Positions 42,195 through 50,292 of a DNA stretch of 64,000 bases are shown here, in pieces (position 1 is the first letter of the stretch; each line of letters begins with the position of its first letter). Below the pieces are notes generated by a model. That model saw only the letters and a list, made by a program, of their open reading frames with translations. It was not told the origin of the DNA and did not search any database. The position numbers were made by a program, and so were the translations under genes. The DNA comes from Actinacidiphila alni (GTDB lineage Bacteria > Actinomycetota > Actinomycetes > Streptomycetales > Streptomycetaceae), in assembly GCF_900112845.1 (NCBI RefSeq), contig NZ_FONG01000011.1, positions 124,001 to 188,000 of the forward strand, in the 5' to 3' direction.

Positions 42195-42892
42195 GGCGTA
42201 CGGAAGCGGTAGCCGAAGCCCCGCACGGTCTCGATGCAGCTGCCGGTACCGGCACCCGTCGCCGCATTGGTGCCGAGCTTGCCGCGCAGCCGCTTGACGC
42301 AGGCGTCCACCAGTCGGATGTCGCCGTGGTAGCTGTGCTCCCAGACCGCTTCCAGGAGCTGCTGGCGGCTGAGCACCTGGCCCGGCGCGGCGGACAGGGT
42401 CAGCAGCAGGCGCAGTTCGGACGGGGCGAGCGGCACCGGCTCGCCGTACAGGTACACCAGCAGCCCGGACCGGTCGATGGTGAGGTCGCCGTGCGTCTCC
42501 GGGCGCGGCCGGGTGTCCTCCGGGCCCGGTGCGCCGATCCGCCGCAGCACCGCGCGGATCCGGGCCTCCAGTACCCGGGCCCGTACCGGCTTGACGACGT
42601 AGTCGTCCGCGCCCGCCTCCAGGCCGACGACCACGTCCAGGTCGTCGCCGCGAGCGGTCACGATGATGATCGGCACCTGGTCGTGCTCGCGGATCCGGCG
42701 GCAGACGTCGAGCCCGCCGATACCGGGCAGCATGAGGTCGAGCACGACGACGTCGGGCCGGAAGGTGCGGAGCCGGTCGAGTCCCTCCTCGCCGGTCGCG
42801 ACGGCGAGGACGTCGTGTCCCTGGTGGCGCAGCGCCAGCTCGACGCCCTTGCGGACCGCGTGGTCGTCTTCGACGAGTAGGACGCGGGGCAT
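42191..42892 (-). CDS. OmpR-family response regulator (AfsQ1-like)
   Basis: A 233-aa regulator with an N-terminal receiver domain (acidic pocket VEDD, phospho-acceptor Asp52 in VVVLDLMLPGI, Lys in YVVKPV) and a C-terminal winged helix with RLVDACVKRLRGKLG. Similarity to AfsQ1 is evident in DVVVGLEAGADDYVVKPV and the DNA-binding end ETVRGFGYRF. Two AfsQ1-type boxes lie directly upstream, supporting autoregulation. In the known afsQ locus sigQ is divergent; here the divergent gene is a DUF3152 protein, so this is probably a paralogous system rather than afsQ itself. Confidence 0.92.
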   Translation of the reverse strand: MPRVLLVEDDHAVRKGVELALRHQGHDVLAVATGEEGLDRLRTFRPDVVVLDLMLPGIGGLDVCRRIREHDQVPIIIVTARGDDLDVVVGLEAGADDYVVKPVRARVLEARIRAVLRRIGAPGPEDTRPRPETHGDLTIDRSGLLVYLYGEPVPLAPSELRLLLTLSAAPGQVLSRQQLLEAVWEHSYHGDIRLVDACVKRLRGKLGTNAATGAGTGSCIETVRGFGYRFRTP

Positions 42893-42954
42893 GCAGGTCA
42901 GTATGCGTGAGACCCGGTGGCGCGCGGCCCACGCGGGCCTTTCGCCGGGCAGCT

Positions 42955-42998
42955 GTTACAGAGGGGTCATACAGCGCCCACGGTTACGCTTTGGTCAT
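42955..42998. promoter_or_regulatory. Two AfsQ1-type boxes (GTTAC-N6-GTCAT)
   Basis: GTTAC-N6-GTCAT occurs at 42955-42970 and again at 42983-42998, 28 bp apart. The known AfsQ1 consensus is GTnAC-N6-GTnAC, so each site differs only in the final base. They lie between the divergent response regulator and DUF3152 genes and could serve both. Confidence 0.65.
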
Positions 42999-43044
42999 CG
43001 TCCGGGCCGAGGGCCATCACACGCGGGCCGCAGTGTGAACGGTC

Positions 43045-43992
43045 ATGCACCAGGAAACGAGCCGGACACCGGCGGCGGCCCCGATCCCGGCCGATGCTCA
43101 TGCCCGTGCCCGTGCCCATACCCATGCCGACGTTCATGACCGCGTCCGTGCCCCGGCCGCCCGTCGCGGTGCGCCGACGCGGCGCTCCCGCGCGCAGGGC
43201 AGACGCCGGCGCAGGCGCCGTACGACCTGGGCGCTCGGCACTCTGGCGGTGGCGGGGGTCGCGGGGGCCGTGCTGGCGGCGGCGCACGGCGGGTCGGCGG
43301 ACAGCGGTGCCGACGGGGCGGGCGGGCCGGGCGGGTCCTCGGTGCCCGTCTCCACCGCCCGGTCCGCGGCGCCGCCGGCCGGCGCCCCCTCGCACCGGCC
43401 TCCCGGCGCCTCGCGCACCACGTCCTCGGTGACCGCGGGCAACGGCGTCTTCGACACCGCGAAGGCGTCCGGCGGCTCCGTCGGCCACGGCACGCTCCGG
43501 CGCTACAAGGTCCAGGTCGAGCAGGGTACGGGCGTCTCGGCCGCCGATGCCGCGCGTGAGATCGAGGGCATCCTCGGCGACCCGCGGAGCTGGACCGCCG
43601 ACGGGCACGACGCGTTCCAGCTCGTCTCGGGCGGCGCGTACGACTTCGAGGTGAAGATCGCGAGCCCGGACACCGTGGACCGGATCTGCGGCGCGGCCGG
43701 GCTGCACACGCACGGCGAGGTCAACTGCGACGTCGGGGACCAGGTGGTGGTGAACCTCAAGCGCTGGCAGACGGGTTCACCGGAATTCCCCGGCCCGCTG
43801 CACGACTACCGCGCGCTGATCATCAACCACGAGGTGGGCCACCGGATCGGCCACGGCCACGAGGGCTGCCCGGGCCCCGGACTGCCCGCGCCGGCGATGA
43901 TGCAGCAGATCGACGGGCTGCACGGCTGCGTGGCCAACGCGTGGCCGTACGACGCGCACGGCCGCTATCTGGCGGGCCCGCCGGTGCCGTGA
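43045..43992 (+). CDS. DUF3152 metzincin-like exported protein
   Basis: A 315-aa protein with an Arg-rich cytoplasmic start, one membrane segment (about residues 61-80), a disordered Ser/Pro/Gly linker to about 145 and the DUF3152 domain. HEVGHRIGHGH at 262-272 matches the metzincin zinc motif HExxHxxGxxH, with His262, Glu263, His266 and His272. Predicted to be a surface zinc peptidase. The N-terminal 35 residues are His/Ala/Arg-rich (HARARAHTHADVH). It is divergent from, and may be a target of, the AfsQ1-like regulator. Substrate unknown. Confidence 0.85.
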   Translation: MHQETSRTPAAAPIPADAHARARAHTHADVHDRVRAPAARRGAPTRRSRAQGRRRRRRRTTWALGTLAVAGVAGAVLAAAHGGSADSGADGAGGPGGSSVPVSTARSAAPPAGAPSHRPPGASRTTSSVTAGNGVFDTAKASGGSVGHGTLRRYKVQVEQGTGVSAADAAREIEGILGDPRSWTADGHDAFQLVSGGAYDFEVKIASPDTVDRICGAAGLHTHGEVNCDVGDQVVVNLKRWQTGSPEFPGPLHDYRALIINHEVGHRIGHGHEGCPGPGLPAPAMMQQIDGLHGCVANAWPYDAHGRYLAGPPVP

Positions 43993-44010
43993 TCCCGTGG
44001 GCGCACACGC

Positions 44011-44046
44011 CGCGGCCCCGGAACGCCGAGGCGTTCCGGGGCCGCG
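44011..44046. terminator. Bidirectional terminator hairpin
   Basis: CGCGGCCCCGGAACGCC (44011-44027) and GGCGTTCCGGGGCCGCG (44030-44046) form a perfect 17-bp inverted repeat between the convergent DUF3152 and L,D-transpeptidase genes. Confidence 0.8.
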
Positions 44047-44065
44047 AACCGCCGTGGGAACGGGC

Positions 44066-45331
44066 CTAGTTGGCGACCCAGGTGGTCCAGGACATGTTCC
44101 AGCCGTTGAGGCCGTTGCTCGGGTCGATGACCTTGTCGGGCGAGTGCACGACCTCGACGACGTCACCGATCAGCGAGTGGCTGTAGAACCAGGCCGCGGG
44201 CGTGTTCGGGTCGCCGCCGCCCTTGACGTCGTGCAGGCCGACGCAGCCGTGGCTGGTGTTCACGTGGCCGAAGACCGAGGTCGGGCGCCAGTAGTTGCCG
44301 TGCGCGAAGGTCCCGGAGTCCGAAAGCCGCATGCCGTGCGGCACGTCCTTGATGTGGTACGAGTTGCCCAGACCGACGGTGCGGGAGTCCATGTCCACCA
44401 CCGGGTCCTTCTCCTCGATCACCATCTTGCCGTTGTACGTGGTGTGTTCGGGGTCGCCGAGGCTGGCCGGATACTCCTTGTAGAACTTCCCGTCACGGTA
44501 GATCTTCAGCGTCTTGGCGGTGTTGTCCGCCACCGACGTCTGCGAGCGGCCGATGGTGAAGGTCACGTCCTTCGCCTGCTGGCCGTACACACCGGGCGAC
44601 ATCTGCACGCCGTTCAGCTTCAGGTGCAGGGTGACCTTGGTGCCCGGCGCCCAGTACCGCTCGGGCCGGAAGTCGATCCGCTGGTTGCCGAACCAGTGCC
44701 CCTTGACGTCCACGGCCGGGGTCGACGTCACGGTGATGCCCTTGTGGGTGGCGGCCTGGTCGGCGACCGGCTTGTTGAAGCGGATCGACACCTCCATGCC
44801 CACGCCGTACGTCGCGCCCGGATCCACGTTGAAGACGCCGTAGTTGACGGCCTTCGGGGTCAGGGTGATGAATGACGACTGCTGGACGGTGCTGCGCCCC
44901 GCCGAGTCCGTCGCCGTGGCCGAGACGCTGTACTTCGTCGCGGTGTGCAGCGTGCCCGACGGCGTCCAACTGCCGCCGTCCGCCGATATGGTGCCGTCCA
45001 CCGGGTCGCCCCCGGACGTGGTCACCGTGACCTTGGTCAGTTTGCCCTTGGCCGCGGACACCTTGAGCGCGCCCGTGGTGTCCACGCCGGTCGCGCCGTC
45101 CTTCGGTGCGATCGCCACCGCGGCCTGCGCCGCGGGCGTGGTCGTCGCACCGCCCGCGACCGAGCCCTTCCCGCCCTTGCCGTCGTCCTTGCCGGTCGAC
45201 GCTCCGGCGCTTCCGCTGCAAGCGCTCGCCCCCAGCAGCACCGCGCCGAGCGCCAGCGCGAGCAGCCCCTTGGCCGCCCGCCGCCCGCGCCTGTCCTGAG
45301 CGGCGGTGTCAGCCGCCGTTGCCGTGATCAA
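44066..45331 (-). CDS. L,D-transpeptidase lipoprotein (YkuD domain)
   Basis: Makes 3-3 cross-links in peptidoglycan at the outer face of the membrane. The 421-aa product has an N-terminal hydrophobic segment and lipobox LGASAC (Cys38), a Gly/Lys/Ala linker, an Ig-like domain (about 70-160), a second beta domain (about 161-265) and a YkuD catalytic domain. The active site is HVNTSHGCVGLHD, with Cys363 and His361, and a further His at 344. The TTG start at 45331 has GGGGAG upstream. Domain order matches the mycobacterial and streptomycete Ldt proteins with two N-terminal Ig-like domains. Confidence 0.92.
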   Translation of the reverse strand: MITATAADTAAQDRRGRRAAKGLLALALGAVLLGASACSGSAGASTGKDDGKGGKGSVAGGATTTPAAQAAVAIAPKDGATGVDTTGALKVSAAKGKLTKVTVTTSGGDPVDGTISADGGSWTPSGTLHTATKYSVSATATDSAGRSTVQQSSFITLTPKAVNYGVFNVDPGATYGVGMEVSIRFNKPVADQAATHKGITVTSTPAVDVKGHWFGNQRIDFRPERYWAPGTKVTLHLKLNGVQMSPGVYGQQAKDVTFTIGRSQTSVADNTAKTLKIYRDGKFYKEYPASLGDPEHTTYNGKMVIEEKDPVVDMDSRTVGLGNSYHIKDVPHGMRLSDSGTFAHGNYWRPTSVFGHVNTSHGCVGLHDVKGGGDPNTPAAWFYSHSLIGDVVEVVHSPDKVIDPSNGLNGWNMSWTTWVAN

Positions 45332-45358
45332 TCGAGTCTCCCCATCTCGCCGGTCGCA

Positions 45359-45390
45359 CTATAGGAGAGTACGACCGAGCAGGCGGTTCC
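45359..45390 (-). promoter_or_regulatory. Candidate promoter(s) of the L,D-transpeptidase gene
   Basis: On the - strand GGAACC (45390-45385) is followed at the AAC-N17-TC spacing described for SigE-type envelope-stress promoters (TC at 45368-45367). A TATAGT hexamer (45364-45359) just downstream could be a housekeeping -10 element. Confidence 0.35.
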
Positions 45391-45477
45391 CGTTGCCACA
45401 GAACTGATACCCGGCCGTCACCGCGGTACGTCGGCCCCGCCGTCCCGTACAGCGGCCTCACCCGTCCCGTACGGCGG

Positions 45478-45735
45478 TCAGGGGCACGGCCGTACGGCGA
45501 GCGCGTCCAGGAAGGCGCGGGTGAAGGCCGCCTCGGTGCGCAGGACCCGGTCGTACGCCGCCACGACGTCGGCGGACACCGGCCGGTTGCCGTTCTCGAC
45601 GTTCCGCAGATACGCCTCGGCGAAGCCGGCCTCGCGTGCGAAGACCCGCCAGCCCAGTCCTGATTCCCGCCGCGCTCGCCTCATGTCCTGACGGATCCGA
45701 TCGAACGTCACCAACGCGCCGCACCCCCTGCCCAC
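45478..45735 (-). CDS. Small XRE-type helix-turn-helix protein
   Basis: An 85-aa DNA-binding protein with the layout RIRQDMRRARRESGLGWRVF, then AREAGFAEAYLRNVENGNRP, a five-helix XRE fold. There is no effector domain. Two GTG starts fit (45735 or 45711); the upstream one is used here. It is divergent from the GH99-like hydrolase across an AT-rich gap, and may regulate that gene or itself. Small lone XRE proteins are often paired with DUF397 genes in Streptomyces, but none is seen here. Confidence 0.7.
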   Translation of the reverse strand: MGRGCGALVTFDRIRQDMRRARRESGLGWRVFAREAGFAEAYLRNVENGNRPVSADVVAAYDRVLRTEAAFTRAFLDALAVRPCP

Positions 45736-45760
45736 TTGTGGCCTGTTCGTTTTTCCGTCA

Positions 45761-45820
45761 GATTACAAGCTTCTTGCACATTTTGATTTGTGTATTGCGG
45801 CGATGTAATCGACTGGTTAC
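45761..45820. promoter_or_regulatory. AT-rich divergent control region
   Basis: The sequence around 45750-45800 is far more AT-rich than the rest of the window. GATTACA (45761-45767) and TGTAATC (45804-45810) form a perfect 7-bp inverted repeat around it, and GGTTAC follows at 45815. It lies between the XRE and GH99-like genes. Confidence 0.5.
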
Positions 45821-45909
45821 GCTCCCCCGCATCGGGACTCCCGCGCGTCGCACGGCCACCGACTGCCGTGCGGGGCACGGGAGTTGACGGCGATCGAAGG
45901 AGATCCCTG

Positions 45910-47604
45910 ATGGGTGTGTCCCGTCGTACGTTCCTGACCGCGGCAGCGGGCGGCTCGGCCGCCGCCGGACTCGCCGCAATCGGCATGACCGCGGCGGCGA
46001 CGACCGCTTCGGCCGCGAGCGGTCCCGGGGATGTGGTCGGCAAGGTGACGGTCGGCTATCAGGGCTGGTTCGCCTGTATCGGCGACGGCGCCCCGATCAA
46101 CGCCTGGTGGCACTACTCCGCGAACAACAGCCAGCCGCCGTCACCGTCCAACACCTCGATCGTGGCGTGGCCGGACGTCCGCGACTTCACGCACACCTAC
46201 CGGAGCGCGTACGGCAATCTGGGCAATGGTCAGCCGGCGACGCTGTTCTCGTCGTACGACCAGCAGACGGTGGACACGCATTTCCTGTGGATGCAGCAGA
46301 ACGGCATCGACACCGCCGCTCTCCAGCGGTTCAACCCGACGGGTGGGGAGGGTCCGACGCGGGATGCGATGGCGGTGAAGGTGCGGAGCGCGGCGGAGTC
46401 GCACGGCCGGAAGTTCTACGTCATGTACGACGTCTCGGACTGGACGAACATGCAGTCGGAGATCAAGGCCGACTGGACGAACAAGATGAGGGCGCACACC
46501 GCGTCGTCGGCGTATGCGGTGCAGAACGGCAAGCCGGTGGTGTGCATCTGGGGGTTCGGTTTCGCCGACAACCAGCGGCCGTTCGACGCGGCCTCGTGTC
46601 TGGATGTCGTGAACTGGTTCAAGGGGCAGGGGTGTTACGTGATCGGGGGTGTGCCGACGTGGTGGCGCACCGGTGACCGTGATTCACGGCCGGGGTTCGG
46701 GGATGTCTACCACGCCTTCGACATGCTCTCGCCGTGGATGGTGGGCCGGATCGGGAACGTCGGGGACGCCGACAACTTCTACAACGTGGCGACCGTCCCG
46801 GACCTGGCCGAATGCGCCGCGCACGGCATCGACTACCAGCCCTGCGTGCTGCCCGGGGCCGTCTCGCTGCGGCAGCGGGCGCACGGGGACTTCATGTGGC
46901 GGCAGTTCTACAACATGAAACGCGCCGGCGTCGCCTCCGTCTACATCTCGATGTTCGACGAGTACAACGAGGGCAACCAGATCGCCAAAACCGCCGAATC
47001 CACCGCCTGGCTCCCCGCCAACTCCGGCATGCTCGCCCTCGACGAAGACGGCACCGCCTGCTCCTCGGACTATTACCTACGGCTGACCGGCGACGGCGGC
47101 CGCATGCTCAAGGGGCAGATCGCCCTCACCGCCACCCGCCCGACGCAGCCGGTGATCGGCAACCCCGGCGGCGGCACACCGCCCTCCGGCAATCTCGCCC
47201 TCGGCAAACCGACCTCGGAGAGCAGTCACACCCAGGTCTACGGCTCCGCCAACACCACCGACGGCAACGCCGACACCTACTGGGAGAGCGCCAACAACGC
47301 CTTCCCGCAATGGCTCCAGGTCGACCTCGGCGCCACCACCACCGTCACACGCCTCGTCCTCAAACTCCCGCCCCCCACCGCCTGGGCCACCCGCACCCAG
47401 ACCATCTCCGTCCAGGCCGGCACCAGCATCCCCCTGACCACCCAACTCCCCGCCCAGAACTACACGTTCAACCCCGCCAGCGGAAACACGGTGACCATCA
47501 CCCTCCCCACCGCCATCACCGCCCGCTACGTCCGCCTCACCATCACCGCCAACACCGGCTGGCCCGCCGCCCAACTCTCCGAACTCGAGGTCTACAGCAC
47601 CTGA
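45910..47604 (+). CDS. Tat-exported GH99/GH71-like glycoside hydrolase with discoidin (CBM32-like) domain
   Basis: A 564-aa secreted protein. The Tat signal MGVSRRTFLTAAAGG is at the start and cleavage is expected near residue 40. The catalytic domain begins VTVGYQGWFACIGDG, contains YVMYDVSDWTN and ends with SVYISMFDEYNEGNQ, features of the GH99/GH71-like group that acts on alpha-mannan or alpha-glucan. A Gly/Pro linker leads to an F5/8 type C domain (about 420-564, starting LALGKPTSESSHTQVYGSAN). AAGGAG precedes ATG 45910. Substrate is not certain; a carbohydrate polymer outside the cell is likely. Confidence 0.86.
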   Translation: MGVSRRTFLTAAAGGSAAAGLAAIGMTAAATTASAASGPGDVVGKVTVGYQGWFACIGDGAPINAWWHYSANNSQPPSPSNTSIVAWPDVRDFTHTYRSAYGNLGNGQPATLFSSYDQQTVDTHFLWMQQNGIDTAALQRFNPTGGEGPTRDAMAVKVRSAAESHGRKFYVMYDVSDWTNMQSEIKADWTNKMRAHTASSAYAVQNGKPVVCIWGFGFADNQRPFDAASCLDVVNWFKGQGCYVIGGVPTWWRTGDRDSRPGFGDVYHAFDMLSPWMVGRIGNVGDADNFYNVATVPDLAECAAHGIDYQPCVLPGAVSLRQRAHGDFMWRQFYNMKRAGVASVYISMFDEYNEGNQIAKTAESTAWLPANSGMLALDEDGTACSSDYYLRLTGDGGRMLKGQIALTATRPTQPVIGNPGGGTPPSGNLALGKPTSESSHTQVYGSANTTDGNADTYWESANNAFPQWLQVDLGATTTVTRLVLKLPPPTAWATRTQTISVQAGTSIPLTTQLPAQNYTFNPASGNTVTITLPTAITARYVRLTITANTGWPAAQLSELEVYST

Positions 47605-47737
47605 CTCGATCGCCCCGGCGTCCTCGACCGGGTCGACCTCCGCATCGCGCACACCGTCGACCCGCACACTCCGTGGTCGGACTCGCTCCCGGTCTTCAGC
47701 GCGGCCGTCGAGAGCGCCGGCGCCGGGGCGCCGGTGG

Positions 47738-48895
47738 TCATCGGAGGCCGCGCAGGCCGGTGCGGATCTCGTCGACCAGGATCTCCGGCTGTTCCAGGGC
47801 CGCGAAGTGCCCGCCCTTGTCGGCCTCGCCGTAGTGGACCAGGTCGCTGTAGGTGTCCTCGATCCAGCTCCGCGGCAGGCGCGGGACGTCCTTCGGGAAG
47901 ACGGTCACCGCGACCGGAAGCGTCAGCTTCGGCCCGGCGAAGGTGGCCGACGCGTTCTCCCAGTAGATACGACCGGACGACGCCGCGCTGTTGGTGAACC
48001 AGTGGAGGGATATCGCGTCGAGCATGTCGTCCACGCCGATGGCGTCCTCGGCGAGCCCGCGGTTGTCGGTCTTGGACTGGAACTTCTCGTAGATCCAGGC
48101 CGCCTGACCGGCGGGCGAGTCCGCCAGGGCGAAGCCGACGGTCTCCGGCTTCGTGCCCTGGAGATGGTTCGACCCGCCGAGAACCCCGGTGTAGAGGGCG
48201 AGCGACTCCACCGCGCGGCGCTCTTCCGGCGACAGGACGTCGGGGATCCGCGCCGGAAAGGCGTACTGCGTGTTGAGATGAATCCCGAGCAGCCCCTCGG
48301 GCCGCATCGCCCCGAGCGCAGTAGTGACGACGGCGCCCCAATCGCCGCCCTGCGCGGCCCACTTGGTGTAGCCGAGCCGCTTCATCAGCTCCACCCACGC
48401 GTTCGCGATGCGCGGGACGTCCCATCCGGTCCCGGTGGGTTTCTGGGAGAAGCCGAATCCGGGGAGCGACGGGACGACGACGTCGAACGCGTCGCCGGCA
48501 TCGCCCCCGTAGCGCGCGGGGTCGGTCAACGGGCCGATCAGTTCGAGGAATTCGACGACCGAGCCCGGCCAGCCGTGCGTGAGCAGCAGCGGCATCGCGC
48601 CCGGATTCCCCGACCTGACGTGCAGGAAGTGGATGTCCAGCCCATCGATCCGGGTCAGGAACTGCGGGAAGCGATTGAGCCGTGACTCCAGGCGCCGCCA
48701 GTCGTAGCCGTGCTGCCAGTAGTCGATCAGGGACCTGGCGTTCTCCAGGCGGACTCCTTGCGACCAGTCGTCCACCGTTTCCGGATCGGGCCACCGGGTC
48801 CCGGCCAGCCGCCGCTTCACGTCGTCGATCTCCGCGTCGGGGATCGAGACGGTGAACGGGCGGACGAGGGTCGAGGTCGGCGTCTGTACGGTCAT
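47738..48895 (-). CDS. Epoxide hydrolase (microsomal/EHN type)
   Basis: A 385-aa alpha/beta hydrolase that opens epoxides to diols. The N-terminal EHN domain (FTVSIPDAEIDDVKRRLAGT) packs on the catalytic domain. Oxyanion motif LLTHGWPGSVVEF is followed by the nucleophile in AAQGGDWGAVVT (Asp at about 190) and a C-terminal His in GGHFAALEQPE (about 363). Two Tyr typical of the family are plausible but not assigned. ATG 48895 is divergent from a TetR gene across a palindromic operator, so repression relieved by an epoxide or related ligand is likely. Confidence 0.92.
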   Translation of the reverse strand: MTVQTPTSTLVRPFTVSIPDAEIDDVKRRLAGTRWPDPETVDDWSQGVRLENARSLIDYWQHGYDWRRLESRLNRFPQFLTRIDGLDIHFLHVRSGNPGAMPLLLTHGWPGSVVEFLELIGPLTDPARYGGDAGDAFDVVVPSLPGFGFSQKPTGTGWDVPRIANAWVELMKRLGYTKWAAQGGDWGAVVTTALGAMRPEGLLGIHLNTQYAFPARIPDVLSPEERRAVESLALYTGVLGGSNHLQGTKPETVGFALADSPAGQAAWIYEKFQSKTDNRGLAEDAIGVDDMLDAISLHWFTNSAASSGRIYWENASATFAGPKLTLPVAVTVFPKDVPRLPRSWIEDTYSDLVHYGEADKGGHFAALEQPEILVDEIRTGLRGLR

Positions 48896-48950
48896 GGCCC
48901 ACTTCCCTTCTTCCGGGCGTCGGAGCACGGTTCGACCGGCCCCACGCCTC

Positions 48951-48997
48951 ATTGCACACCGCTGTGCAGCGTACGTCGTTGCACAGCGGTGTGCAAT
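48951..48997. promoter_or_regulatory. Twin-palindrome TetR operator
   Basis: ATTGCACACCGCTGTGCA (48951-48968) and TGCACAGCGGTGTGCAAT (48980-48997) are perfect inverted 18-mers around an 11-bp spacer. Each arm is itself a palindrome TGCACA-N4-TGTGCA. The site covers the whole control region between the TetR and epoxide hydrolase genes. Confidence 0.85.
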
Positions 48998-49006
48998 GAT
49001 GGCGCC

Positions 49007-49615
49007 GTGCCCACCGAGACCTCCCGTACGCGCGCGATGCGCGAGACCCGCGACCGCATCCTCGATGTCGCCCTCGACGTACTGGGCGAGAACCCGGACG
49101 CCGGAATGGGCGACGTCGCCGCCGCCGCGGGCGTCGTCCGGCGTACGGTCTACGGCCACTTCCCCTCACGTCTCGACCTGATCCGCACCCTCACGGAACG
49201 GGCCGTCGCCGAGATGACGGCGGTGCTCACGGGGATCGCCGCCTCCGACGCGGCAGCGGACGCGGCATGGGCCGCGTTCGTCACCCGCGTCTGGCCGGTC
49301 GCGCACCGCTACCGCGTCCTGCTGGCACTGCGCCGCGGCGAATACGGCGACGCGATCCACGGACTCCTCGGCCCGGTCGACGACCTCCTCGCCGACCTCG
49401 TCGCGCGGGGCCAGGAGAGCCACGTCTTCGCCCGGCACCTCCCGGCAGCCGCCTTGAGCCAGACCGCCTACGGCGTCGTCTTCGCCCTCGCGGACAGTGC
49501 CCGGTCGCACGGCACCCCCGACGCCCGCGCGGCGACGGTCACGACGCTGCTGATGCTCGGGGTACCCGAGGAGCGCGCCGTCGCCCTCGCACCGCCCGCC
49601 GGGCCGGATCTGTAG
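49007..49615 (+). CDS. TetR-family repressor, probably leaderless
   Basis: A 202-aa repressor with the N-terminal HTH in GDVAAAAGVVRRTVYGHFPS (about residues 36-55) and an all-helical ligand domain. Start GTG 49007 is used: no Shine-Dalgarno precedes it, and AATGAT at 48995-49000 sits where the -10 of a leaderless transcript would be. An in-frame ATG at 49037 is less likely because it removes conserved N-terminal residues. It should repress itself and the divergent epoxide hydrolase through the twin palindrome. Confidence 0.88.
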   Translation: MPTETSRTRAMRETRDRILDVALDVLGENPDAGMGDVAAAAGVVRRTVYGHFPSRLDLIRTLTERAVAEMTAVLTGIAASDAAADAAWAAFVTRVWPVAHRYRVLLALRRGEYGDAIHGLLGPVDDLLADLVARGQESHVFARHLPAAALSQTAYGVVFALADSARSHGTPDARAATVTTLLMLGVPEERAVALAPPAGPDL

Positions 49616-49666
49616 CCTCCGGGCCCGCGACCCCCGGTCCCACGGCCTCCGGTTCCGCCCGCGAGG

Positions 49667-50233
49667 TCAGAGCATCCGGTCGACCAGCCCGTCGATGTAG
49701 TCCGGGGTGAGCGGGACGATGCCGAACAGGACGCGGATGTACATCGGGGCCAGGATGTGGTCGAGCACGTCGAGCGCGTCGAGCGCGGGCTCGCCGCGGT
49801 CATGGGCGCGGTCGAGCATGGCCTGGAGCTGCCGGGTGCGTTCGGCGCGAAGGCCGGCGCCGGCCAGCAGGCCCTGCCGACCGCCGCCCGACAGGGCGAC
49901 GGCCAGATGCAGCACCGCGGGGCCGTCGGGTCCGGTGATCTCGCGGGCCACTTGGGCCGCGTAGGTACGGAGGTCGCCGGCGAGGCTCCCGGTGTCGGGC
50001 ATCGGCGACTGCGCGTTGAGCCGGGTGAGCGCCACGTCGCCGAGCAGCGCCTCCAGGCTGCCCCACCGGCGGTAGATGCTGCTGTCGGCCACCTTCGCGC
50101 GGGCCGCGACGTCGCCGACGGTGAAGTTGCCGTAGCCGCGCTCACCGATCAGGTCGGTCACGGCCTGGTGCACCTGCGCGCCGACGCGGGCGCTGCGCCC
50201 GCCGGGCCGCCGGGTCCGCTCTCGCTCGTCCAT
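49667..50233 (-). CDS. TetR-family repressor of the adjacent MFS transporter
   Basis: A 188-aa repressor with the HTH GNFTVGDVAARAKVADSSIYRRW (about residues 35-57) and a C-terminal ligand domain (PLTPDYIDGLVDRML at the end). It is divergent from the MFS transporter at 50385, and two copies of the TAACGCAGTC palindrome lie between them. One covers the region just before its own start, the other the transporter promoter. This is the usual design of drug-efflux repressors. Confidence 0.9.
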   Translation of the reverse strand: MDERERTRRPGGRSARVGAQVHQAVTDLIGERGYGNFTVGDVAARAKVADSSIYRRWGSLEALLGDVALTRLNAQSPMPDTGSLAGDLRTYAAQVAREITGPDGPAVLHLAVALSGGGRQGLLAGAGLRAERTRQLQAMLDRAHDRGEPALDALDVLDHILAPMYIRVLFGIVPLTPDYIDGLVDRML

Positions 50234-50243
50234 CCCGTCACCT

Positions 50244-50266
50244 TAACGCAGTCGACGGTTGCGTTT
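50244..50266. promoter_or_regulatory. TetR operator O1 (imperfect)
   Basis: TAACGCAGTC, three bases, then GGTTGCGTTT: an imperfect copy of the palindrome at 50293-50315, 11 bp before the repressor start codon. Confidence 0.7.
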
Positions 50267-50292
50267 GCGATCCGCCGCTGCTTATAGTCGCC

